A DNA stretch of 64,000 nucleotides. It comes from Eutrigla gurnardus (taxonomy: Eukaryota; Chordata; Actinopteri; Perciformes; Triglidae). Under the pieces are notes generated by a model. The model was not told the DNA's origin. It made no database searches and worked only from the letters and a program-made list of their open reading frames with translations. Every line of letters begins with the position of its first letter. Positions within the stretch are counted from its first letter, which is position 1. Below, in pieces: positions 1-18,788 of the stretch. The stretch is taken from NCBI GenBank assembly GCA_963514095.1, contig CAUPSS010000290.1, positions 114,501 to 178,500 of the forward strand, read 5' to 3'. The translations under genes and the position numbers were made by a program.

Positions 1-3430
<3,430 letters not shown>

Positions 3431-4070
3431 ATTTTAAATGTGATGTCATGAGTTGAACTTGTTATCAAAGCCAACCACACCAGTGATGTCATGACTTCAG
3501 CTTTGTATCAAAGGAAAGCAGGTCAATTGAACATTCTAAATGTGGTGTCATGACTTGAGTTTTCTAGCAAAGCCATTTAGGGCATCTGAACATTCTAAAT
3601 GTGATGTCATGACTGGAGCTTGTTATCAAAGCCAAGCACACCAGTGATGTCATGACTTCAGCTTTGTATCAAAGGAAAGCAGGTCAACTGAACATTCTAA
3701 ATATGGTGTCATGACTTGAGTTTTCTAGCAAAGCCATTTAGGGCATCTGAACATTCTAAATGTGATGTCATGACTGGAGCTTGTTATCAAAGCCAAGCAC
3801 ACCAGTGATGTCATGACTTCAGCTTTGTATCAAAGGAAAGCAGGTCAATTGAACATTCTAAATGTGGTGTCATGACTGGAGCTTGTTATCAAAGCCAAGC
3901 ACACCAGTGATGTCATGACTTCAGCTTTGTATCAAAGGAAAGCAGGTCAACTGAACATTCTAAATGTGGTGTCATGAGTTGAACTTGTTCCCAAAGCCAA
4001 CCACACCAGTGATGTCATGACTTGATCTTGGATGATGGATGTATGGATGGATAAATGGATGGATGGATGC

Positions 4071-4151
<81 letters not shown>

Positions 4152-4353
4152 AACTCATGGCAGCTACAAATTTAAATATTATGAATTGACTTGAGTTTTT
4201 TAGCAAAGCCATTTAGGACATCTGAACATTTTAAATGTGCTGTCATGAGTTGAACTTGTTCCCAAAGCCAACCACACCAGTGATGTCATGACTTGAGCTT
4301 GGATGGATGTATGGATGAATGGATGAATGGATGTATGGATGTATGGATGTATG

Positions 4354-4432
<79 letters not shown>

Positions 4433-4641
4433 GGATAGATAGATAGATAGAAACTCATGGCAGCTACAAATTTAAATATTGTGAATTGACTTGAGTTTTT
4501 TAGCAAAGCCATTTAGGGCATCTGAACATTTTAAATGTGCTGTCATGAGTTGAACTTGTTCCCAAAGCCAACCACACCAGTGATGTCATGACTTGAGCTT
4601 GGATGGATGTATGGATGTATGGATGGATGTATGGATGTATG

Positions 4642-4719
<78 letters not shown>

Positions 4720-5435
4720 AAGTCTTGGCAGCTACAAATTTAAATATTATGTGTTCACTTGAGTTTTGTAGCAAAGCCATATAGGGCATCTGAACATTTT
4801 AAATGTGATGTCATGAGTTGAACTTGTTATCAAAGCCAACCACACCAGTGATGTCATGACTTCAGCTTTGTATCAAAGGAAAGCAGGTCAATTGAACATT
4901 CTAAATGTGGTGTCATGACTTGAGTTTTCTAGCAAAGCCATTTAGGGCATCTGAACATTCTAAATGTGATGTCATGACTGGAGCTTGTTATCAAAGCCAA
5001 GCACACCAGTGATGTCATGACTTCAGCTTTGTATCAAAGGAAAGCAGGTCAACTGAACATTCTAAATATGGTGTCATGACTTGAGTTTTCTAGCAAAGCC
5101 ATTTAGGGCATCTGAACATTCTAAATGTGATGTCATGACTGGAGCTTGTTATCAAAGCCAAGCACACCAGTGATGTCATGACTTCAGCTTTGTATCAAAG
5201 GAAAGCAGGTCAATTGAACATTCTAAATGTGGTGTCATGACTGGAGCTTGTTATCAAAGCCAAGCACACCAGTGATGTCATGACTTCAGCTTTGTATCAA
5301 AGGAAAGCAGGTCAACTGAACATTCTAAATGTGGTGTCATGAGTTGAACTTGTTCCCAAAGCCAACCACACCAGTGATGTCATGACTTGATCTTGGATGA
5401 TGGATGTATGGATGGATAAATGGATGGATGGATGC

Positions 5436-5492
<57 letters not shown>

Positions 5493-5694
5493 AACTCATG
5501 GCAGCTACAAATTTAAATATTATGAATTGACTTGAGTTTTTTAGCAAAGCCATTTAGGGCATCTGAACATTTTAAATGTGCTGTCATGAGTTGAACTTGT
5601 TCCCAAAGCCAACCACACCAGTGATGTCATGACTTGAGCTTGGATGGATGTATGGATGAATGGATGAATGGATGTATGGATGTATGGATGTATG

Positions 5695-5744
<50 letters not shown>

Positions 5745-5934
5745 AACTCATGGCAGCTACAAATTTAAATATTGTGAATTGACTTGAGTTTTTTAGCAAA
5801 GCCATTTAGGGCATCTGAACATTTTAAATGTGCTGTCATGAGTTGAACTTGTTCCCAAAGCCAACCACACCAGTGATGTCATGACTTGAGCTTGGATGGA
5901 TGTATGGATGTATGGATGGATGTATGGATGTATG

Positions 5935-6004
<70 letters not shown>

Positions 6005-6720
6005 AAGTCTTGGCAGCTACAAATTTAAATATTATGTGTTCACTTGAGTTTTGTAGCAAAGCCATATAGGGCATCTGAACATTTTAAATGTGATGTCATG
6101 AGTTGAACTTGTTATCAAAGCCAACCACACCAGTGATGTCATGACTTCAGCTTTGTATCAAAGGAAAGCAGGTCAATTGAACATTCTAAATGTGGTGTCA
6201 TGACTTGAGTTTTCTAGCAAAGCCATTTAGGGCATCTGAACATTCTAAATGTGATGTCATGACTGGAGCTTGTTATCAAAGCCAAGCACACCAGTGATGT
6301 CATGACTTCAGCTTTGTATCAAAGGAAAGCAGGTCAACTGAACATTCTAAATATGGTGTCATGACTTGAGTTTTCTAGCAAAGCCATTTAGGGCATCTGA
6401 ACATTCTAAATGTGATGTCATGACTGGAGCTTGTTATCAAAGCCAAGCACACCAGTGATGTCATGACTTCAGCTTTGTATCAAAGGAAAGCAGGTCAATT
6501 GAACATTCTAAATGTGGTGTCATGACTGGAGCTTGTTATCAAAGCCAAGCACACCAGTGATGTCATGACTTCAGCTTTGTATCAAAGGAAAGCAGGTCAA
6601 CTGAACATTCTAAATGTGGTGTCATGAGTTGAACTTGTTCCCAAAGCCAACCACACCAGTGATGTCATGACTTGATCTTGGATGATGGATGTATGGATGG
6701 ATAAATGGATGGATGGATGC

Positions 6721-6809
<89 letters not shown>

Positions 6810-7000
6810 AAGTCTTGGCAGCTACAAATTTAAATATTATGTGTTCACTTGAGTTTTGTAGCAAAGCCATATAGGGCATCTGAACATTTTAAATGTGATG
6901 TCATGAGTTGAACTTGTTATCAAAGCCAACCACACCAGTGATGTCATGACTTCAGCTTTGTATCAAAGGAAAGCAGGTCAATTGAACATTCTAAATGTGG
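3431..7000 (+). repeat. Higher-order domain 2: mixed beta, gamma and delta GATA units
   Basis: GATA tracts lie at about 4072-4150, 4354-4450 (with one GATG interruption), 4642-4718, 5437-5491, 5695-5743, 5935-6003 and 6721-6808. The order beta-gamma-delta followed by three 161-bp units occurs twice (about 4000-5340 and 5340-6560), with different GATA copy numbers. The leaders of the gamma units here carry two GAAT steps, against one in most later gamma units. No gene is present. Confidence 0.85.
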
Positions 7001-7364
7001 TGTCATGACTTGAGTTTTCTAGCAAAGCCATTTAGGGCATCTGAACATTCTAAATGTGATGTCATGACTGGAGCTTGTTATCAAAGCCAAGCACACCAGT
7101 GATGTCATGACTTCAGCTTTGTATCAAAGGAAAGCAGGTCAATTGAACATTCTAAATGTGGTGTCATGACTGGAGCTTGTTATCAAAGCCAAGCACACCA
7201 GTGATGTCATGACTTCAGCTTTGTATCAAAGGAAAGCAGGTCAACTGAACATTCTAAATGTGGTGTCATGAGTTGAACTTGTTCCCAAAGCCAACCACAC
7301 CAGTGATGTCATGACTTGATCTTGGATGATGGATGTATGGATGGATAAATGGATGGATGGATGC

Positions 7365-7445
<81 letters not shown>

Positions 7446-8208
7446 AACTCATGGCAGCTACAAATTTAAATATTATGTGTTCACTTGAGTTTTGTAGCAA
7501 AGCCATATAGGGCATCTGAACATTTTAAATGTGATGTCATGAGTTGAACTTGTTATCAAAGCCAACCACACCAGTGATGTCATGACTTCAGCTTTATATC
7601 AAAGGAAAGCAGGTCAATTGAACATTCTAAATGTGGTGTCATGACTTGAGTTTTCTAGCAAAGCCATTTAGGGCATCTGAACATTCTAAATGTGATGTCA
7701 TGACTGGAGCTTGTTATCAAAGCCAAGCACACCAGTGATGTCATGACTTCAGCTTTATATCAAAGGAAAGCAGGTCAATTGAACATTCTAAATGTGGTGT
7801 CATGACTTGAGTTTTCTAGCAAAGCCATTTAGGGCATCTGAACATTCTAAATGTGATGTCATGACTGGAGCTTGTTATCAAAGCCAAGCACACCAGTGAT
7901 GTCATGACTTCAGCTTTGTATCAAAGGAAAGCAGGTCAATTGAACATTCTAAATGTGGTGTCATGACTTGAGTTTTCTAGCAAAGCCATTTAGGGCATCT
8001 GAACATTCTAAATGTGATGTCATGACTGGAGCTTGTTATCAAAGCCAAGCACACCAGTGATGTCATGACTTCAGCTTTGTATGAAAGGAAAGCAGGTCAA
8101 CTGAACATTCTAAATGTGGTGTCATGAGTTGAACTTGTTCCCAAAGCCAACCACACCAGTGATGTCATGACTTGATCTTGGATGGATGGATGTATGTATG
8201 TATGTATG

Positions 8209-8250
<42 letters not shown>

Positions 8251-8440
8251 AACTCATGGCAGCTACAAATTTAAATATTGTGAATTGACTTGAGTTTTTT
8301 AGCAAAGCCATTTAGGGCATCTGAACATTTTAAATGTGCTGTCATGAGTTGAACTTGTTCCCAAAGCCAACCACACCAGTGATGTCATGACTTGAGCTTG
8401 GATGGATGTATGGATGTATGGATGGATGTATGGATGTATG

Positions 8441-8526
<86 letters not shown>

Positions 8527-9242
8527 AAGTCTTGGCAGCTACAAATTTAAATATTATGTGTTCACTTGAGTTTTGTAGCAAAGCCATATAGGGCATCTGA
8601 ACATTTTAAATGTGATGTCATGAGTTGAACTTGTTATCAAAGCCAACCACACCAGTGATGTCATGACTTCAGCTTTGTATCAAAGGAAAGCAGGTCAATT
8701 GAACATTCTAAATGTGGTGTCATGACTTGAGTTTTCTAGCAAAGCCATTTAGGGCATCTGAACATTCTAAATGTGATGTCATGACTGGAGCTTGTTATCA
8801 AAGCCAAGCACACCAGTGATGTCATGACTTCAGCTTTGTATCAAAGGAAAGCAGGTCAACTGAACATTCTAAATATGGTGTCATGACTTGAGTTTTCTAG
8901 CAAAGCCATTTAGGGCATCTGAACATTCTAAATGTGATGTCATGACTGGAGCTTGTTATCAAAGCCAAGCACACCAGTGATGTCATGACTTCAGCTTTGT
9001 ATCAAAGGAAAGCAGGTCAATTGAACATTCTAAATGTGGTGTCATGACTGGAGCTTGTTATCAAAGCCAAGCACACCAGTGATGTCATGACTTCAGCTTT
9101 GTATCAAAGGAAAGCAGGTCAACTGAACATTCTAAATGTGGTGTCATGAGTTGAACTTGTTCCCAAAGCCAACCACACCAGTGATGTCATGACTTGATCT
9201 TGGATGATGGATGTATGGATGGATAAATGGATGGATGGATGC

Positions 9243-9315
<73 letters not shown>

Positions 9316-10031
9316 AAGTCTTGGCAGCTACAAATTTAAATATTATGTGTTCACTTGAGTTTTGTAGCAAAGCCATATAGGGCATCTGAACATTTTAAAT
9401 GTGATGTCATGAGTTGAACTTGTTATCAAAGCCAACCACACCAGTGATGTCATGACTTCAGCTTTGTATCAAAGGAAAGCAGGTCAATTGAACATTCTAA
9501 ATGTGGTGTCATGACTTGAGTTTTCTAGCAAAGCCATTTAGGGCATCTGAACATTCTAAATGTGATGTCATGACTGGAGCTTGTTATCAAAGCCAAGCAC
9601 ACCAGTGATGTCATGACTTCAGCTTTGTATCAAAGGAAAGCAGGTCAACTGAACATTCTAAATATGGTGTCATGACTTGAGTTTTCTAGCAAAGCCATTT
9701 AGGGCATCTGAACATTCTAAATGTGATGTCATGACTGGAGCTTGTTATCAAAGCCAAGCACACCAGTGATGTCATGACTTCAGCTTTGTATCAAAGGAAA
9801 GCAGGTCAATTGAACATTCTAAATGTGGTGTCATGACTGGAGCTTGTTATCAAAGCCAAGCACACCAGTGATGTCATGACTTCAGCTTTGTATCAAAGGA
9901 AAGCAGGTCAACTGAACATTCTAAATGTGGTGTCATGAGTTGAACTTGTTCCCAAAGCCAACCACACCAGTGATGTCATGACTTGATCTTGGATGATGGA
10001 TGTATGGATGGATAAATGGATGGATGGATGC

Positions 10032-10116
<85 letters not shown>

Positions 10117-10879
10117 AACTCATGGCAGCTACAAATTTAAATATTATGTGTTCACTTGAGTTTTGTAGCAAAGCCATATAGGGCATCTGAACATTTTAAA
10201 TGTGATGTCATGAGTTGAACTTGTTATCAAAGCCAACCACACCAGTGATGTCATGACTTCAGCTTTATATCAAAGGAAAGCAGGTCAATTGAACATTCTA
10301 AATGTGGTGTCATGACTTGAGTTTTCTAGCAAAGCCATTTAGGGCATCTGAACATTCTAAATGTGATGTCATGACTGGAGCTTGTTATCAAAGCCAAGCA
10401 CACCAGTGATGTCATGACTTCAGCTTTATATCAAAGGAAAGCAGGTCAATTGAACATTCTAAATGTGGTGTCATGACTTGAGTTTTCTAGCAAAGCCATT
10501 TAGGGCATCTGAACATTCTAAATGTGATGTCATGACTGGAGCTTGTTATCAAAGCCAAGCACACCAGTGATGTCATGACTTCAGCTTTGTATCAAAGGAA
10601 AGCAGGTCAATTGAACATTCTAAATGTGGTGTCATGACTTGAGTTTTCTAGCAAAGCCATTTAGGGCATCTGAACATTCTAAATGTGATGTCATGACTGG
10701 AGCTTGTTATCAAAGCCAAGCACACCAGTGATGTCATGACTTCAGCTTTGTATGAAAGGAAAGCAGGTCAACTGAACATTCTAAATGTGGTGTCATGAGT
10801 TGAACTTGTTCCCAAAGCCAACCACACCAGTGATGTCATGACTTGATCTTGGATGGATGGATGTATGTATGTATGTATG

Positions 10880-10945
<66 letters not shown>

Positions 10946-11139
10946 AACTCATGGCAGCTACAAATTTAAATATTATGAATTGACTTGAGTTTTTTAGCAA
11001 AGCCATTTAGGGCATCTGAACATTTTAAATGTGCTGTCATGAGTTGAACTTGTTCCCAAAGCCAACCACACCAGTGATGTCATGACTTGAGCTTGGATGG
11101 ATGTATGGATGAATGGATGTATGGATGTATGGATGTATG

Positions 11140-11213
<74 letters not shown>

Positions 11214-11403
11214 AACTCATGGCAGCTACAAATTTAAATATTGTGAATTGACTTGAGTTTTTTAGCAAAGCCATTTAGGGCATCTGGACATTTTAAATGT
11301 GCTGTCATGAGTTGAACTTGTTCCCAAAGCCAACCACACCAGTGATGTCATGACTTGAGCTTGGATGGATGTATGGATGTATGGATGGATGTATGGATGT
11401 ATG

Positions 11404-11481
<78 letters not shown>

Positions 11482-12197
11482 AAGTCTTGGCAGCTACAAA
11501 TTTAAATATTATGTGTTCACTTGAGTTTTGTAGCAAAGCCATATAGGGCATCTGAACATTTTAAATGTGATGTCATGAGTTGAACTTGTTATCAAAGCCA
11601 ACCACACCAGTGATGTCATGACTTCAGCTTTGTATCAAAGGAAAGCAGGTCAATTGAACATTCTAAATGTGGTGTCATGACTTGAGTTTTCTAGCAAAGC
11701 CATTTAGGGCATCTGAACATTCTAAATGTGATGTCATGACTGGAGCTTGTTATCAAAGCCAAGCACACCAGTGATGTCATGACTTCAGCTTTGTATCAAA
11801 GGAAAGCAGGTCAACTGAACATTCTAAATATGGTGTCATGACTTGAGTTTTCTAGCAAAGCCATTTAGGGCATCTGAACATTCTAAATGTGATGTCATGA
11901 CTGGAGCTTGTTATCAAAGCCAAGCACACCAGTGATGTCATGACTTCAGCTTTGTATCAAAGGAAAGCAGGTCAATTGAACATTCTAAATGTGGTGTCAT
12001 GACTGGAGCTTGTTATCAAAGCCAAGCACACCAGTGATGTCATGACTTCAGCTTTGTATCAAAGGAAAGCAGGTCAACTGAACATTCTAAATGTGGTGTC
12101 ATGAGTTGAACTTGTTCCCAAAGCCAACCACACCAGTGATGTCATGACTTGATCTTGGATGATGGATGTATGGATGGATAAATGGATGGATGGATGC

Positions 12198-12266
<69 letters not shown>

Positions 12267-13029
12267 AACTCATGGCAGCTACAAATTTAAATATTATGTG
12301 TTCACTTGAGTTTTGTAGCAAAGCCATATAGGGCATCTGAACATTTTAAATGTGATGTCATGAGTTGAACTTGTTATCAAAGCCAACCACACCAGTGATG
12401 TCATGACTTCAGCTTTATATCAAAGGAAAGCAGGTCAATTGAACATTCTAAATGTGGTGTCATGACTTGAGTTTTCTAGCAAAGCCATTTAGGGCATCTG
12501 AACATTCTAAATGTGATGTCATGACTGGAGCTTGTTATCAAAGCCAAGCACACCAGTGATGTCATGACTTCAGCTTTATATCAAAGGAAAGCAGGTCAAT
12601 TGAACATTCTAAATGTGGTGTCATGACTTGAGTTTTCTAGCAAAGCCATTTAGGGCATCTGAACATTCTAAATGTGATGTCATGACTGGAGCTTGTTATC
12701 AAAGCCAAGCACACCAGTGATGTCATGACTTCAGCTTTGTATCAAAGGAAAGCAGGTCAATTGAACATTCTAAATGTGGTGTCATGACTTGAGTTTTCTA
12801 GCAAAGCCATTTAGGGCATCTGAACATTCTAAATGTGATGTCATGACTGGAGCTTGTTATCAAAGCCAAGCACACCAGTGATGTCATGACTTCAGCTTTG
12901 TATGAAAGGAAAGCAGGTCAACTGAACATTCTAAATGTGGTGTCATGAGTTGAACTTGTTCCCAAAGCCAACCACACCAGTGATGTCATGACTTGATCTT
13001 GGATGGATGGATGTATGTATGTATGTATG

Positions 13030-13071
<42 letters not shown>

Positions 13072-13261
13072 AACTCATGGCAGCTACAAATTTAAATATT
13101 GTGAATTGACTTGAGTTTTTTAGCAAAGCCATTTAGGGCATCTGAACATTTTAAATGTGCTGTCATGAGTTGAACTTGTTCCCAAAGCCAACCACACCAG
13201 TGATGTCATGACTTGAGCTTGGATGGATGTATGGATGTATGGATGGATGTATGGATGTATG

Positions 13262-13339
<78 letters not shown>

Positions 13340-14055
13340 AAGTCTTGGCAGCTACAAATTTAAATATTATGTGTTCACTTGAGTTTTGTAGCAAAGCCAT
13401 ATAGGGCATCTGAACATTTTAAATGTGATGTCATGAGTTGAACTTGTTATCAAAGCCAACCACACCAGTGATGTCATGACTTCAGCTTTGTATCAAAGGA
13501 AAGCAGGTCAATTGAACATTCTAAATGTGGTGTCATGACTTGAGTTTTCTAGCAAAGCCATTTAGGGCATCTGAACATTCTAAATGTGATGTCATGACTG
13601 GAGCTTGTTATCAAAGCCAAGCACACCAGTGATGTCATGACTTCAGCTTTGTATCAAAGGAAAGCAGGTCAACTGAACATTCTAAATATGGTGTCATGAC
13701 TTGAGTTTTCTAGCAAAGCCATTTAGGGCATCTGAACATTCTAAATGTGATGTCATGACTGGAGCTTGTTATCAAAGCCAAGCACACCAGTGATGTCATG
13801 ACTTCAGCTTTGTATCAAAGGAAAGCAGGTCAATTGAACATTCTAAATGTGGTGTCATGACTGGAGCTTGTTATCAAAGCCAAGCACACCAGTGATGTCA
13901 TGACTTCAGCTTTGTATCAAAGGAAAGCAGGTCAACTGAACATTCTAAATGTGGTGTCATGAGTTGAACTTGTTCCCAAAGCCAACCACACCAGTGATGT
14001 CATGACTTGATCTTGGATGATGGATGTATGGATGGATAAATGGATGGATGGATGC

Positions 14056-14128
<73 letters not shown>

Positions 14129-14844
14129 AAGTCTTGGCAGCTACAAATTTAAATATTATGTGTTCACTTGAGTTTTGTAGCAAAGCCATATAGGGCATCT
14201 GAACATTTTAAATGTGATGTCATGAGTTGAACTTGTTATCAAAGCCAACCACACCAGTGATGTCATGACTTCAGCTTTGTATCAAAGGAAAGCAGGTCAA
14301 TTGAACATTCTAAATGTGGTGTCATGACTTGAGTTTTCTAGCAAAGCCATTTAGGGCATCTGAACATTCTAAATGTGATGTCATGACTGGAGCTTGTTAT
14401 CAAAGCCAAGCACACCAGTGATGTCATGACTTCAGCTTTGTATCAAAGGAAAGCAGGTCAACTGAACATTCTAAATATGGTGTCATGACTTGAGTTTTCT
14501 AGCAAAGCCATTTAGGGCATCTGAACATTCTAAATGTGATGTCATGACTGGAGCTTGTTATCAAAGCCAAGCACACCAGTGATGTCATGACTTCAGCTTT
14601 GTATCAAAGGAAAGCAGGTCAATTGAACATTCTAAATGTGGTGTCATGACTGGAGCTTGTTATCAAAGCCAAGCACACCAGTGATGTCATGACTTCAGCT
14701 TTGTATCAAAGGAAAGCAGGTCAACTGAACATTCTAAATGTGGTGTCATGAGTTGAACTTGTTCCCAAAGCCAACCACACCAGTGATGTCATGACTTGAT
14801 CTTGGATGATGGATGTATGGATGGATAAATGGATGGATGGATGC

Positions 14845-14929
<85 letters not shown>

Positions 14930-15692
14930 AACTCATGGCAGCTACAAATTTAAATATTATGTGTTCACTTGAGTTTTGTAGCAAAGCCATATAGGGCATC
15001 TGAACATTTTAAATGTGATGTCATGAGTTGAACTTGTTATCAAAGCCAACCACACCAGTGATGTCATGACTTCAGCTTTATATCAAAGGAAAGCAGGTCA
15101 ATTGAACATTCTAAATGTGGTGTCATGACTTGAGTTTTCTAGCAAAGCCATTTAGGGCATCTGAACATTCTAAATGTGATGTCATGACTGGAGCTTGTTA
15201 TCAAAGCCAAGCACACCAGTGATGTCATGACTTCAGCTTTATATCAAAGGAAAGCAGGTCAATTGAACATTCTAAATGTGGTGTCATGACTTGAGTTTTC
15301 TAGCAAAGCCATTTAGGGCATCTGAACATTCTAAATGTGATGTCATGACTGGAGCTTGTTATCAAAGCCAAGCACACCAGTGATGTCATGACTTCAGCTT
15401 TGTATCAAAGGAAAGCAGGTCAATTGAACATTCTAAATGTGGTGTCATGACTTGAGTTTTCTAGCAAAGCCATTTAGGGCATCTGAACATTCTAAATGTG
15501 ATGTCATGACTGGAGCTTGTTATCAAAGCCAAGCACACCAGTGATGTCATGACTTCAGCTTTGTATGAAAGGAAAGCAGGTCAACTGAACATTCTAAATG
15601 TGGTGTCATGAGTTGAACTTGTTCCCAAAGCCAACCACACCAGTGATGTCATGACTTGATCTTGGATGGATGGATGTATGTATGTATGTATG

Positions 15693-15762
<70 letters not shown>

Positions 15763-15956
15763 AACTCATGGCAGCTACAAATTTAAATATTATGAATTGA
15801 CTTGAGTTTTTTAGCAAAGCCATTTAGGGCATCTGAACATTTTAAATGTGCTGTCATGAGTTGAACTTGTTCCCAAAGCCAACCACACCAGTGATGTCAT
15901 GACTTGAGCTTGGATGGATGTATGGATGAATGGATGTATGGATGTATGGATGTATG

Positions 15957-16042
<86 letters not shown>

Positions 16043-16232
16043 AACTCATGGCAGCTACAAATTTAAATATTGTGAATTGACTTGAGTTTTTTAGCAAAGC
16101 CATTTAGGGCATCTGGACATTTTAAATGTGCTGTCATGAGTTGAACTTGTTCCCAAAGCCAACCACACCAGTGATGTCATGACTTGAGCTTGGATGGATG
16201 TATGGATGTATGGATGGATGTATGGATGTATG

Positions 16233-16310
<78 letters not shown>

Positions 16311-17026
16311 AAGTCTTGGCAGCTACAAATTTAAATATTATGTGTTCACTTGAGTTTTGTAGCAAAGCCATATAGGGCATCTGAACATTTTAAATGTGAT
16401 GTCATGAGTTGAACTTGTTATCAAAGCCAACCACACCAGTGATGTCATGACTTCAGCTTTGTATCAAAGGAAAGCAGGTCAATTGAACATTCTAAATGTG
16501 GTGTCATGACTTGAGTTTTCTAGCAAAGCCATTTAGGGCATCTGAACATTCTAAATGTGATGTCATGACTGGAGCTTGTTATCAAAGCCAAGCACACCAG
16601 TGATGTCATGACTTCAGCTTTGTATCAAAGGAAAGCAGGTCAACTGAACATTCTAAATATGGTGTCATGACTTGAGTTTTCTAGCAAAGCCATTTAGGGC
16701 ATCTGAACATTCTAAATGTGATGTCATGACTGGAGCTTGTTATCAAAGCCAAGCACACCAGTGATGTCATGACTTCAGCTTTGTATCAAAGGAAAGCAGG
16801 TCAATTGAACATTCTAAATGTGGTGTCATGACTGGAGCTTGTTATCAAAGCCAAGCACACCAGTGATGTCATGACTTCAGCTTTGTATCAAAGGAAAGCA
16901 GGTCAACTGAACATTCTAAATGTGGTGTCATGAGTTGAACTTGTTCCCAAAGCCAACCACACCAGTGATGTCATGACTTGATCTTGGATGATGGATGTAT
17001 GGATGGATAAATGGATGGATGGATGC

Positions 17027-17111
<85 letters not shown>

Positions 17112-17852
17112 AACTCATGGCAGCTACAAATTTAAATATTATGTGTTCACTTGAGTTTTGTAGCAAAGCCATATAGGGCATCTGAACATTTTAAATGTGA
17201 TGTCATGAGTTGAACTTGTTATCAAAGCCAACCACACCAGTGATGTCATGACTTCAGCTTTATATCAAAGGAAAGCAGGTCAATTGAACATTCTAAATGT
17301 GGTGTCATGACTTGAGTTTTCTAGCAAAGCCATTTAGGGCATCTGAACATTCTAAATGTGATGTCATGACTGGAGCTTGTTATCAAAGCCAAGCACACCA
17401 GTGATGTCATGACTTCAGCTTTGTATCAAAGGAAAGCAGGTCAATTGAACATTCTAAATGTGGTGTCATGACTTGAGTTTTCTAGCAAAGCCATTTAGGG
17501 CATCTGAACATTCTAAATGTGATGTCATGACTGGAGCTTGTTATCAAAGCCAAGCACACCAGTGATGTCATGACTTCAGCTTTATATCAAAGGAAAGCAG
17601 GTCAATTGAACATTCTAAATGTGGTGTCATGACTTGAGTTTTCTAGCAAAGCCATTTAGGGCATCTGAACATTCTAAATGTGATGTCATGACTGGAGCTT
17701 GTTATCAAAGCCAAGCACACCAGTGATGTCATGACTTCAGCTTTGTATCAAAGGAAAGCAGGTCAATTGAACATTCTAAATGTGGTGTCATGACTTGAGT
17801 TTTCTAGCAAAGCCATTTAGGGCATCTGAACATTCTAAATGTGATGTCATGA
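7000..17852 (+). repeat. Higher-order domain 3: 4.8-kb super-repeat
   Basis: Corresponding GATA units recur at a displacement of 4813-4845 bp: the unit ending near 7515 matches 12336 and then 17181; 8596 matches 13409; 9385 matches 14198; 10186 matches 14999; 11551 matches 16380. The small drift is in whole multiples of 4 bp and reflects GATA copy number. Tracts lie at about 7365, 8209, 8441, 9243, 10033, 10879, 11139, 11403, 12198, 13029, 13261, 14057, 14845, 15692, 15956, 16232 and 17026. The third copy is broken by the retrotransposon. No gene is present. Confidence 0.85.
17848..17852. other. Candidate target-site duplication, left copy
   Basis: CATGA here is the last satellite sequence before the pentamer tail of the retrotransposon. 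The same five bases reappear at 22882-22886, where the satellite resumes in phase. The site lies inside the satellite palindrome GTCATGAC. A 5-bp duplication is short for a non-LTR element, and the exact edges could shift by one or two bases. Confidence 0.6.
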
Positions 17853-17875
17853 ATTCAATTCAATTCAATTCAATT
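17853..17875 (-). repeat. 3'-terminal pentamer tail of the retrotransposon
   Basis: On the plus strand this reads as four ATTCA units plus ATT; in the element RNA it is a run of TTGAA/AATTG pentamers. Short-repeat tails in place of poly(A) are usual for L2/CR1-group elements, where the 3' end is recognised for target-primed reverse transcription. An AATAAA hexamer lies immediately inside it on the minus strand (17875-17880) and could act as a polyadenylation signal; this is unproven. Confidence 0.85.
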
Positions 17876-18120
17876 TTATTTATAGTGTCAAATCACAACA
17901 GAAGTCATCTCAGGACACTTAACACATTGAGCAGGACTAGAATACGCTCAAAATTTCAAGAGTCAACACAATTTCAAATTCCCAACATCACCCAGGGGCA
18001 AGCGTTACAGCGACAGTGGCGAGAAAAAACTGCCTTAATAGGCTTTTAGGCAGAAATCTCGTGCAGCCCAGGCCCTTGGGTTCCAACTGCATTTGGTGTT
18101 GGTAGTATAGTAGTAGTAGC

Positions 18121-18174
18121 ATTAACAGTAGCGGTGGTATTAACAGTAGCAATAGTATCAACAGTAGTAGTCCA
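18121..18174. repeat. Three imperfect 18-bp direct repeats
   Basis: Copies at 18121-18138, 18139-18156 and 18157-18174 begin ATTAACAGTAG, ATTAACAGTAG and ATCAACAGTAG and diverge at their ends. This is a minisatellite-like expansion inside the retrotransposon 3' untranslated region, with no evident function. Confidence 0.7.
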
Positions 18175-18564
18175 TGGCAGCAGGCACAGCCACGCCGAGA
18201 TGGATCCATCCCAACCACGTCGCCGTAGACCAGAAAGCAGGAGTAGTTGAGCAGTCACACAGCGGGCAGGTGGAGCTACAATGTGGTGTTTCCAGCATCA
18301 GGCCAGTTAGCAGTCTGCATCGGTCAGGACCTCAGTGGACTCTGCTGGACCAGAAAGCATAGCCAGACTCCCGGGAGTGATCCCGGGAGTAGTCAAGTTA
18401 GTGACAGTAGAGATGCCGATTTTAGTCAATTACTTTAATTAAAAATACAGGCGGTAAGAGGCAAACAAGACCACAACATCGGTGCAGTCCGGATCAGGTT
18501 CCACCACGGTCCAGGGAGACCTGCTAGGCAAGAGAGCACAGGGACTCCGGGGGAACATACACAG

Positions 18565-18703
<139 letters not shown>

Positions 18704-18788
18704 GCTCAGTGTGTCACTATAATCCCCCAGCAGTCTAGGCCTATAGCAGCTTAACCAAGAGCTGGCTCAGGGCAAACCTGAGCCAGCC

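Noticed and set aside
17780..18438. Short open frames on both strands at the satellite/retrotransposon edge and in the 3' untranslated region
   Set aside because: They cross the insertion boundary or consist of low-complexity Leu/Thr runs from the 18-bp repeats, and have no conserved motif.
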